From the NCBI RefSeq assembly GCF_042676245.1, contig NZ_JBHTKA010000001.1:1364001-1428000 (forward strand): a stretch of DNA of 64,000 nt, given 5' to 3'. This DNA comes from Ohtaekwangia kribbensis (GTDB lineage Bacteria > Bacteroidota > Bacteroidia > Cytophagales > Cyclobacteriaceae). This document shows positions 1-6,935 of the stretch, one piece after another (position 1 is the first letter of the stretch; the number at the start of each line of letters is the position of its first letter). Both the position numbers and the translations under genes were made by a program. Below the pieces are notes generated by a model, which saw only the letters and a program-made list of their open reading frames with translations, had not been told where the DNA came from and did no database searches.

Positions 1-2330
1 CTGATGCTACCATCGCTGTTTGTACTTTTTACCTGTGTCAGTAGCTTATGATATGTGCTTCCATAGGTATATTCTTTTTGTGTTGCTATACTGCTGCTGC
101 TATTGACTGCATCAATTGTAGTAACCGCTTCTATCTGAACAGCTTTAGTAACATCAGTCAGATAATAATACTTTCCGAACATGTAAGCACCTGCGCTACT
201 ATTTGGATATTGTTCGTAGGCTAAGCCCCATACCTTTGAAGCGGTTGTTCCGGTCTTGTATAAAAGTTGATAGGTATAAACTAATTCTTGCACCTTTACC
301 CCTGTGGCATCGAAATCTGCTTGTCTCATAAGCTGACCTCGCTCATAGTCGTAATTCGGATTTATAGCATGTGGATATGAAAATATACCGCCACCTGTCA
401 CAACTCCCATGGAAGGGCACGATGATGAACGTGCAAACTTATTCTCTGTAGCTGTCCATGCACCGTCCGAAGCCTGACCAAATATACCAGGCAACGAAAA
501 CTCATACGTTGCATAACCAGCACCAGGACGAGTAACCTTTACATTCTTATATCCAACCGGTTTACCTTGCTGGTCTGCAATAACATCATCACGCGTCCGA
601 ACTGTTAGATGCTCATACAGGTCTTGTGCAGTTCCGGCAGCAAGCGTAGCATAGCTTTTTACGGAAGCATCATCCGGATTTCGATATTCAAAGGTTGGTA
701 TAGCGAATATTGGCTTAACCAGCAGGCGCCCGGATGTCTTGCCAGCGCTCTCATCATAGTTAAATTGCTTTACCATATTTGCTGACTTATTAACACCATC
801 AAAATATACCACCGACTTCACGCGCAGGCCTCCGCCTTGGTAAGTCTGCACACTTGCATCATCGTAATATGTATGAGGTTCATAGTTGATCGAAGAAACA
901 CCTCCCCACGGATAAGATACCGTTTCAAGCGAACCAATCTGCATAGCATAATTATCAGGTGTTCGATCTGCTCCATCCAGCGTAATAACCTGACCACTAT
1001 ATCCAGGTATTGGCAAAAGTCTATACCGCTCTGCTGGTGCTAATGCTGGATATACATATAGTTTTGGGTAGGGCAGCGAATTTTTCTTACCATTATAAAA
1101 ACCCCAAAAATCTTTACTATTACTGTAGCTTGAGGGTAAACTGTTCTTACCGGTAGCTAGGTCGATACCGATATAAGTAAACTTATATGGAGGTATAATG
1201 GTACAGCCAGGTACTTCCTGAATAGATGTCAAAAAACTACGATTGAACGAAGCATTTTTATAGGTAAAGCTGAACGATGTCACGGAAAACCCTTCCCGCT
1301 TGGTATCTGTAACGGAAACAGTATTCAGCAAATCAGCCAAATACGAAAATGTTACTCTGGAGCCAGCAGAACCTGTTATCGTAAGAAGTTTCTTTTGATC
1401 TGTGTCCGTTTTGGCTATATAGATATTCTTAGAGACAAGCGCACTACTGGAACCACTACGAATGCCAACTTTTAAGGTGTCACTTGAAGAGTTTAATTGA
1501 GAGGTGGAGTAACCGAAGTCAATAGAAGCTCCGGAAGGTGATTCTATTTTACTAAGCTTCCATTCAGATGTATAGGCAATCTTTGTCGTATAACGAGCCA
1601 GATCATATAACTCAAATATGCGTTTATTAAACTCTACGGTGCTAATACCCGATCCCTTGATAGTCCAGCGATTAGCTGTGATCACTTCTGCAAAGGTATA
1701 TACTGTACCATCATTCGTAGTTATTTTGAAACTGGCAATCCGTTTATCCGTTCCGGAGACAGGTATAGCTTCAACCTTTACATCCTGAAAAGGAATAAGT
1801 TTTATTGTATTAGGATCGTTGTTGTCAAACACAAATTTACCAGCAAGAGAGCCTGCCGAAAAAGAAAACACATCCGGCTCTGTGTCCATGTTATAATTCA
1901 ATCCATTTAGATAGGTATAGTCACTGGTTTCATCCGTGCAGGTAGCTGTACTTAGATCAGAAGTGTTACCGAAGCTATTTGTTGCGCTTCCTACACCTAC
2001 ATTCGATGCATTCTTATATAACCAGCCTCTTCGAACATCTGTGCCTGAACCTGTGAAGTCATCTGGCAAGCTTTTAAGTGCACGGGTCACGCTACCGCCC
2101 GCCAGCAAATCCCATCCAATACCATAAGAGCCGGTAGCATCACTCACGCGTACACCGCCTCCCCGGTACGTCATATATACCGGATGTGCAAGATCATGAT
2201 CAGATACGGTCCAAAGTGGAATTTCAATTGATGGTGTTCCAGTAAACATATCCACCGGAACTTCTCCTTGCGCCAAGACGGCACAAGAATAGATACATCC
2301 TACTGCCAACAGGAATGCCTGTTTTTTCAT
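1..2330 (-). CDS. RHS/YD-type large secreted protein, N-terminal part (runs off the left edge)
   Basis: I translated the minus strand from the ATG at 2328-2330. It stays open to the window edge, giving 776 residues of an incomplete protein. The N-terminus is a signal peptide (MKKQAFLL followed by a hydrophobic stretch, ending CAVLAQ). It is followed by a module with VPVDMFTGTPSIEIPLW and GGGVRVSDATGSYGIGWDL, which is typical of the N-terminal shell of Bacteroidetes RHS/SpvB-like proteins. Further in, tyrosine-rich repeat-like segments (FNYDES, YDYERGQL, KEYTYGS) resemble YD/RHS strands. Such proteins usually exceed 1000 residues and may carry a variable C-terminal toxin or surface domain, which lies outside the window. 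Surface or secreted location is inferred from the signal peptide. The family call is by recognition, not alignment. Confidence 0.75.
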   Translation of the reverse strand, partial: MKKQAFLLAVGCIYSCAVLAQGEVPVDMFTGTPSIEIPLWTVSDHDLAHPVYMTYRGGGVRVSDATGSYGIGWDLLAGGSVTRALKSLPDDFTGSGTDVRRGWLYKNASNVGVGSATNSFGNTSDLSTATCTDETSDYTYLNGLNYNMDTEPDVFSFSAGSLAGKFVFDNNDPNTIKLIPFQDVKVEAIPVSGTDKRIASFKITTNDGTVYTFAEVITANRWTIKGSGISTVEFNKRIFELYDLARYTTKIAYTSEWKLSKIESPSGASIDFGYSTSQLNSSSDTLKVGIRSGSSSALVSKNIYIAKTDTDQKKLLTITGSAGSRVTFSYLADLLNTVSVTDTKREGFSVTSFSFTYKNASFNRSFLTSIQEVPGCTIIPPYKFTYIGIDLATGKNSLPSSYSNSKDFWGFYNGKKNSLPYPKLYVYPALAPAERYRLLPIPGYSGQVITLDGADRTPDNYAMQIGSLETVSYPWGGVSSINYEPHTYYDDASVQTYQGGGLRVKSVVYFDGVNKSANMVKQFNYDESAGKTSGRLLVKPIFAIPTFEYRNPDDASVKSYATLAAGTAQDLYEHLTVRTRDDVIADQQGKPVGYKNVKVTRPGAGYATYEFSLPGIFGQASDGAWTATENKFARSSSCPSMGVVTGGGIFSYPHAINPNYDYERGQLMRQADFDATGVKVQELVYTYQLLYKTGTTASKVWGLAYEQYPNSSAGAYMFGKYYYLTDVTKAVQIEAVTTIDAVNSSSSIATQKEYTYGSTYHKLLTQVKSTNSDGSI

Positions 2331-3094
2331 ATTCAGGTTAGGTTAGAAACAATAGATAGCACAACCCTACAGGTTGTTACAAAAACTTAATACCACTAGA
2401 TGATTATACATTTATAGAAGACCGGCCATTACCTCAAACGCTTGGAATCGCTAATAACGCAGGACTTTTTATGCCACAAACAATAGTGTTAAAACAAATA
2501 TCTTAAAAACCCACCATCACTTCAAATCATCCTTTCTTTTTATTTTTTCTCCTTCATTTCACAGCAATATCTTCTCGCGTCAGCTCCTTTTATTGTTTTA
2601 GCACCTTTCTATTGCCCTATTTCATCTCTCCAACAGTTAAAAGTTTCCTCTTCAACAAGGAATTTTACCCTCATTGCCACGAATCTGCAAAAGCAAGATG
2701 TAAGATTTAGAATAGCTTGAAATGATACCATTCAAAAGTTGTAAACGCCATTCATAATTCTACACGGCATCGAATGCCAGGCATCAACCCTCACTTATGG
2801 TAAAATTGTACTACGTACTTAGTAAAAATATACTAGAGAATTTCCGTCTCTCAACTTAGAAATATTCCGCATGCAGCGCTTCATATTGGTTATCGCATAT
2901 AAGAATATTCTAATTTGTGTAGTGTAAGTATTACACCCAACACCATCAGCATGGGGCTATATCAATCTGCTATCTTAGCATAAGATTTCAACGCCTTCAT
3001 ATATACTCACGAAAAATTCTTCCCTGACAGTTTTCTGAGTACGCATTCGGTCATTTCACACCCTCTATGAAAAGACAGACTAAATGTAAACAAT
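2331..3094. other. AT-rich intergenic region, no gene seen
   Basis: This is the divergent gap between the RHS-type gene (minus) and the accessory cassette (plus). No open frame with family-like content was found on either strand. The sequence is AT-rich with pyrimidine-rich stretches around 2530-2680. Promoters for both flanking genes should lie here, but I could not pick a convincing TANNTTTG box. Confidence 0.5.
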
Positions 3095-3310
3095 ATGAAA
3101 ACCTGGATTCTCAAGCCTTGCTTGTTCAAGGAACTCGCTGCACTTTATGGCCTTTCTGAACGTGTCTTTAGGAAGCATCTTGAGCCAATAAAGGAAGCCA
3201 TCGGAAAAAAAGTTGGCTACTTCTATACCATCAGACAAATACTAATCATATTTGACAAGCTAGGACCACCATCTAATATTCATATAGTGTATCCAGGGCG
3301 AGTCTCTTAA
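3095..3310 (+). CDS. Tiny HTH-like protein, paralogue 1
   Basis: A 71-residue protein starting MKTWILKPC. It has a short helix-rich body (ELAALYGLSERVFRKHLEPI) that looks like a helix-turn-helix of the excisionase/MerR kind, then GKKVGYFYTIRQILIIFDKLGPP. It is clearly paralogous to the product at 3626-3868: shared positions include MKTW, the PC pair, YG.S, F.KH, IGKK.G, T..Q, KLG.P and the IYP-like end. I recognise this as a small Bacteroidetes family often seen in mobile or accessory DNA but know no assigned function. A DNA-binding role is inference. It is the first gene of the cassette; the next gene is 315 bp away, so it may be transcribed separately. Confidence 0.7.
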   Translation: MKTWILKPCLFKELAALYGLSERVFRKHLEPIKEAIGKKVGYFYTIRQILIIFDKLGPPSNIHIVYPGRVS

Positions 3311-3345
3311 GTAAGAGAGCGCATACTTCTCTCACTTGCAATAGC

Positions 3346-3392
3346 ACGCCAGAAAACCTTCAAATTGATAGCCTTTCATTCATTTCTGGCGT
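3346..3392. repeat. 10-bp perfect inverted repeat between the two small paralogues
   Basis: Arms ACGCCAGAAA (3346-3355) and TTTCTGGCGT (3383-3392) are exact reverse complements separated by 27 nt. There is no T tract, so it is not a standard terminator. It could be an operator for the HTH-like proteins or a cruciform element; neither is shown. The rest of the 3311-3625 gap holds no gene that I can see. Confidence 0.45.
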
Positions 3393-3625
3393 AAACACAG
3401 TTGGTCCCAGCGTGGGCTTCACATACATATATACTCTTTGGTATAACGATTAACTATATGGATTGCGAGCGATCTTTCGTTCACAGCCATTTGTGGTTAA
3501 AAAAAATCCATTTAAGTGCCAAAGATTTCCATTCGCTGATGACTTCATTCCAATCACTGACTTAACCTGATACTCGCACTTTATAGCGTCTATATATTTC
3601 GAAAAAAAAACAAAAAACTACATCT

Positions 3626-3868
3626 ATGAAAACTTGGACGATTCAACCATGCACCACAAAATGTCTCATGGAGATATATGGAGTTTCCTTTAAAATATTC
3701 AAAAAACATATCAAACCCTTTGAAGAGGAAATTGGAAAGAAGATAGGACAACTCTTTACTGTAAAGCAAGTCATCATCATCATTGAAAAGCTAGGCTTAC
3801 CACTGCATATAGAAATTATATATCCTCCGATGTATAGACCTACAAAAACACTCCCTTCCTTGACATAA
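3626..3868 (+). CDS. Tiny HTH-like protein, paralogue 2
   Basis: An 80-residue protein, MKTWTIQPC at the start, with about half of its first 68 residues identical to the protein at 3095-3310. The conserved core is YGVSFKIFKKHIKPF followed by EEEIGKKIGQLFTVKQV and EKLGLP. The extra C-terminal tail (MYRPTKTLPS) is absent from the first copy. The stop is only 14 bp before the JAB-protein start, so this copy is probably co-transcribed with the rest of the cassette. A short A-rich leader lies just before the start codon and I see no clear Shine-Dalgarno. Function unknown; DNA binding is inferred from the helix pattern. Confidence 0.7.
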   Translation: MKTWTIQPCTTKCLMEIYGVSFKIFKKHIKPFEEEIGKKIGQLFTVKQVIIIIEKLGLPLHIEIIYPPMYRPTKTLPSLT

Positions 3869-3882
3869 AATTATCTACAGAA

Positions 3883-4383
3883 ATGAGTGCATCAAGTGTT
3901 CGAAAAAAAATGGGTTCATCGAAGTCGGATGACAATATTAAATCAAAAGAGATTCCTGAGATTTCTATAAGCTATAACACAAATGGAAAGGTGCATCCAG
4001 GTGCATTGACTAGTTCCCGGAGCACCTACGATTTTCTTAAAACTGTTTATCCGTCAGGAGGTATAGAATTGCAAGAAAGGTTTATAGTCCTATACTTAAA
4101 TAGAGCAAACAAAATTTTAGGCTATTACAATCATGCTATAGGTGGCATTACGGGGGTAACAACCGATGTGCGTTTGATTTATGCTACGGCACTTGCCAGT
4201 GCAAGCTCGGGGATTATTATATCGCACAATCACCCAAGTGGGAATTTACAGCCAAGCCAGGCAGATATAGACTTAACCAGGAAGGTAAAAGAAGCAGGAA
4301 GGTTGCTTGATATAACCTTACTGGATCACCTGATTCTTACAATAAATGGATACTATTCATTTGCAGACGAAGGAAGAATATAA
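3883..4383 (+). CDS. RadC-family JAB (JAMM) domain protein
   Basis: A 166-residue protein. After a low-complexity, charged N-terminus of about 45 residues comes a RadC-like JAB/MPN domain: the ERF start of the first strand, then SHNHPSGN with the H-x-H-P-S-G metal motif, followed by SQADIDLTRKVKEAG and LLDHLIL. The Glu, both His and the Asp expected for a JAMM metal site are present. RadC proteins lost their assigned role in recombination repair. Copies in accessory DNA are common in Bacteroidetes and are often called 'DNA repair protein RadC', but no activity is established. It lacks the helix-hairpin-helix N-terminus of chromosomal RadC, as mobile copies do. It sits between the small HTH-like gene and the ATPase, 22 bp before the latter. 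Confidence 0.85.
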   Translation: MSASSVRKKMGSSKSDDNIKSKEIPEISISYNTNGKVHPGALTSSRSTYDFLKTVYPSGGIELQERFIVLYLNRANKILGYYNHAIGGITGVTTDVRLIYATALASASSGIIISHNHPSGNLQPSQADIDLTRKVKEAGRLLDITLLDHLILTINGYYSFADEGRI

Positions 4384-4405
4384 CCAACTATAAAGAAAGA
4401 TTCGT

Positions 4406-5791
4406 ATGAAAAGGAAAGAGGAGAAGAAGGTGGAGCGAATCCTGGAGGAGGTGAAGTTTATAAAACGATTTATCAACCTCAATAACAAGAAGAAGTCCCC
4501 AAATGAAATCTTAAGCTTCATTAAAAGTTTGCAGCGATCAATCGTACAAAAATTGATTCGAAAGACATCACCCCTAGCTAGTGAAATTGAATCGATTCAG
4601 CACTATCTCATCAAAGCATATAAAAATATGCATGGAGAACAGGTTATAAGTATACCTACCGATGATATTGCACGAATGATTGACATTGTAGGCGGAGAAA
4701 AAGTATACCCGTCTATATATATAATTAAACGCTTTATCAGCCTTCAGGGCCAGCAGCAAGAGAAAAAGAAAATTGAGGCATTAGCTTCAGCGTTAGAGAA
4801 TGCATTTAAGAACGGAAAGATTGGCAAGAACGATCCGTACGCAAAAGAAATCAAATATATACATAGTAAGCTCACTAACCGCGTGGGTAACACTATATCG
4901 GTTTCAAATCAACAGTTACATGGCCTAGAGTCAATCGCAAAGTCATGTAAGTGCAATAAAGACCTTGGTCAAATTTACAGGATCAAGAAAAGTAAAGCCG
5001 AAAAAATAAAGGGACTGCGCCCTTGCAGGAAGAAGTCATTCACTGATTCAAAAAATAAAGGAGCATGCTCGCACAATGGAGGATTGAGCGGCGTTCTGAC
5101 TGCTGAGGAGATGGCGAGCCGAAAACTCGACCTACTTGAATTCTCTTCATTCTGGGCTGATTTGTTTGGAAATCCTGGGCGAAATTTTACCATGATGTTT
5201 CATGGCGAGCCGGGGAACGGGAAGACAATATTACTTCTAAAGTTTTCACAATACTTAGCCGAGACATTCGGAAGCGTCCTATATATATCTTCTGAAGAAT
5301 TCTCCTCCCCTACAATGACTAAAAAGGTGCAAGATGTCTTAACTGCGAGGCCCGAACGATTGCACTTCGCAGAGAACCTTAAACAGCCTGACCTTTCGCA
5401 ATATGATTTCATTATCCTTGATTCTGTGAATCACCTTAAGGTAAAAGAAAGCGACTACGACAAGTTGCGTGCAAAGTATCCAAAAGCTGCATTCCTATTT
5501 ATACTTCAGCACACTAAAGGGGGATATTTCAAAGGTGGTAAAGATTGGGAGCATAATGCTGAAATCGTTGCTGAAGTTAGTAAAGGTATAATTACCATTA
5601 CTAAAAACAGATATGCACCTAATAGCTCGTTGAACTTCTTTAGGCAATTCGGTATCGAATGGAAGAAGAAATTATCGAGCGAAGCTCCGTCCTATAGCGG
5701 CTCAACACCTAAACCTTATCCAATAATAGATGAGATGAATCAAATACCATCGGAAGATACAGCATCAACCGATGATGGGGACATAAACTAA
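4406..5791 (+). CDS. RecA/RadA-like P-loop ATPase with duplicated N-terminal module
   Basis: A 461-residue protein. Residues about 14-93 and 104-185 are two copies of one helical module (compare FIKRFINL with IIKRFISL, and SPLASEIESIQHYL with DPYAKEIKYIHSKL). A basic, Cys-containing linker follows (about 179-225). The C-terminal half is a RecA-like ATPase: Walker A GEPGNGKT at 267-274, YISSEEF strand, and Walker B FIILDSVNHL near 335-344, then ILQHTKGG. In related Bacteroidetes proteins the same ATPase is attached to long N-terminal parts and travels with JAB/RadC proteins. Role is unknown: a DNA-processing motor or loader in element maintenance is a guess. No DnaB- or helicase-specific motif was seen. 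Confidence 0.75.
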   Translation: MKRKEEKKVERILEEVKFIKRFINLNNKKKSPNEILSFIKSLQRSIVQKLIRKTSPLASEIESIQHYLIKAYKNMHGEQVISIPTDDIARMIDIVGGEKVYPSIYIIKRFISLQGQQQEKKKIEALASALENAFKNGKIGKNDPYAKEIKYIHSKLTNRVGNTISVSNQQLHGLESIAKSCKCNKDLGQIYRIKKSKAEKIKGLRPCRKKSFTDSKNKGACSHNGGLSGVLTAEEMASRKLDLLEFSSFWADLFGNPGRNFTMMFHGEPGNGKTILLLKFSQYLAETFGSVLYISSEEFSSPTMTKKVQDVLTARPERLHFAENLKQPDLSQYDFIILDSVNHLKVKESDYDKLRAKYPKAAFLFILQHTKGGYFKGGKDWEHNAEIVAEVSKGIITITKNRYAPNSSLNFFRQFGIEWKKKLSSEAPSYSGSTPKPYPIIDEMNQIPSEDTASTDDGDIN

Positions 5792-5808
5792 TAAAGACAA
5801 ACTATATT

Positions 5809-6285
5809 ATGGAAACAAATACAGCAGGCAGAGGGCCGGGCCTGGGAGGATTTTTGTCTAAAATTCTCGGTGCCGATGTAAAAGAAACTGTAGACTCTAT
5901 CGGAAATGCGATTGACAAGATTGACAAGTCTGATGAGAAATTGGGACTACAGTTAAAGTACAAAGAACTCCTGATGAAAATGGAAGGAGCTTGTATTGAC
6001 TATGAGAGCAAACTACTCGAAAATAAATCTACTATCGTACAAAGTGAAGCGAGAGGCGAAAGCTGGCTGCAACGAAACTGGCGTCCGATGCTGATGTGTG
6101 TTTGTATGTTCATTATGGCCAACAACTATATACTTGTTCCATACTTCGGTATACCAGTTACGGTACTTGATGAACACATCTGGCAACTTATGGAATTGGG
6201 TGTGGGCGGCTATGTCGCAGGACGTTCGCTAGAGAAGATCAGTGAGAATCTGGGGCCGGTTCTATTCAACACGAAAAAGAAATAA
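5809..6285 (+). CDS. Holin-like membrane protein (GTA/phage 3TM holin family)
   Basis: A 158-residue protein. A Gly-rich start is followed by an amphipathic, coiled region (about 15-80), then SWLQRNWRPMLM at the border of a hydrophobic segment (CVCMFIMANNYILVPYFG), a short loop and a second weak membrane segment in the GVGGYVAGRSLEKI end. This order and the WLQRNWRP and GGY..GRS..K motifs match the 'holin of 3TMs, gene-transfer release' family. Its members are found in phages and phage-like elements. No endolysin or spanin is visible nearby, so lysis is not implied. The gene is 17 bp after the ATPase and 8 bp before the HTH gene, clearly one operon. Confidence 0.7.
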   Translation: METNTAGRGPGLGGFLSKILGADVKETVDSIGNAIDKIDKSDEKLGLQLKYKELLMKMEGACIDYESKLLENKSTIVQSEARGESWLQRNWRPMLMCVCMFIMANNYILVPYFGIPVTVLDEHIWQLMELGVGGYVAGRSLEKISENLGPVLFNTKKK

Positions 6286-6293
6286 TATCACTT

Positions 6294-6581
6294 ATGGAGA
6301 ATTTTATTAATCTGAAAATAGACTTACCAGATGACCTTATTCAAAAACTTGAGAAGGTAATTGTTGATACTGTAACAAAGACTCTTCAACAACGGGTAGC
6401 CGATATTAAAGCAGAACCTAAAATGTATACTAGGAAGGAAGCAGCTAATGCACTTCGAATCACTTTACCAACTCTAAGGCTATACGAAATACAAGGGCGA
6501 TTAATTCCCAAAAGAGCTGGTAAGCGAGTCCTATATTCAAAGGAAAATATCGAAGCATTTATAGCTTCGCTACGACCTTAA
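6294..6581 (+). CDS. Excisionase-like helix-turn-helix protein (HTH_17)
   Basis: A 95-residue protein. The first 45 residues are a charged helix (KIDLPDDLIQKLEKVIVDTV), the rest is a MerR/excisionase-type winged helix: YTRKEAANALRITLPTLRLYE, then GRLIPKRAGKRVLYSKENIEAF. Proteins of this layout are abundant in Bacteroidetes integrated elements and act as recombination directionality factors or regulators; which one this is cannot be told here. It is the last gene of the cassette and is followed after about 12 bp by a strong terminator. The tRNA-Cys gene lies 145 bp further on. Confidence 0.8.
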   Translation: MENFINLKIDLPDDLIQKLEKVIVDTVTKTLQQRVADIKAEPKMYTRKEAANALRITLPTLRLYEIQGRLIPKRAGKRVLYSKENIEAFIASLRP

Positions 6582-6593
6582 AAATGGAACCAA

Positions 6594-6633
6594 AAACGAA
6601 AAGAGCACCTGAGTATAGGTGCTCTTTTCGTTT
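6594..6633 (+). terminator. Rho-independent terminator closing the accessory cassette
   Basis: A perfect 17-bp stem (AAACGAAAAGAGCACCT at 6594-6610 and its complement at 6617-6633) with a 6-nt loop. The A-rich and T-rich outer ends make it usable in both directions. Confidence 0.9.
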
Positions 6634-6657
6634 ATTGGAAAATATTTTTTACATATT

Positions 6658-6681
6658 TTGTTCAACTAATTGTTCAACTAA
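6658..6681. repeat. Exact 12-bp tandem direct repeat beside tRNA-Cys
   Basis: TTGTTCAACTAA occurs twice back to back (6658-6669, 6670-6681), 45 bp from the 3' end of tRNA-Cys. Short direct repeats in this position resemble arm-type or accessory binding sites of tRNA-targeting integrases. That reading is inference. Confidence 0.7.
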
Positions 6682-6688
6682 GAAATAA

Positions 6689-6723
6689 AAAAACCTCGAA
6701 TATATACTATATCCGAGGTTTTT
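6689..6723 (-). terminator. Terminator of tRNA-Cys
   Basis: A 10-bp stem AAAAACCTCG (6689-6698) / CGAGGTTTTT (6714-6723) with an AT-rich 15-nt loop. Read on the minus strand it directly follows the tRNA and ends in a U-rich tract. Confidence 0.8.
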
Positions 6724-6725
6724 AG

Positions 6726-6796
6726 AGGTCTCGAGCGGATTCGAACCGCTGTAGGAGCTTTTGCAGAGCTCAGCCTAGCCACTCGGCCACGAGACC
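6726..6796 (-). tRNA. tRNA-Cys (anticodon GCA)
   Basis: Read on the minus strand: acceptor arm GGTCTCG (6796-6790) pairs with CGAGACC (6733-6727). The anticodon stem GAGCT/AGCTC encloses loop CTGCAAA with anticodon GCA at 6764-6762. The T arm is GCGGTTCGAATCCGC. The discriminator base is U (6726), the identity base for tRNA-Cys. CCA is not encoded. Length is 71 nt, normal for tRNA-Cys. The 3' end faces the accessory cassette. Confidence 0.97.
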
Positions 6797-6842
6797 ATCA
6801 AAGTATGTCAGCATCGCGTTATGTTCGTTTGCCAACAAAGCA

Positions 6843-6873
6843 CAAAAGTATAAAAATCAATTGTGATTGCAAC
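6843..6873 (-). promoter_or_regulatory. Bacteroidetes-type promoter of tRNA-Cys
   Basis: On the minus strand GTTG (6873-6870), 19 bp, then TACTTTTG (6850-6843), matching TTTG-N19-TANNTTTG. It lies about 47 bp before the mature tRNA 5' end. Confidence 0.6.
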
Positions 6874-6885
6874 GGTGAGAAAAGA

Positions 6886-6913
6886 AAAGGTGACTGAAAT
6901 TTCAGTCACCTTT
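6886..6913 (-). terminator. Terminator of rpsA
   Basis: A 28-nt perfect palindrome (AAAGGTGACTGAAA and its complement) just after the rpsA stop; the minus strand continues into A/U-rich sequence. Confidence 0.75.
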
Positions 6914-6935
6914 ATCTATTTCTATAGTCTAAAGG

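Noticed and set aside
3304..3340. GAGAG...CTCTC hairpin after the first small gene as a terminator
   Set aside because: Short stem and no T tract.
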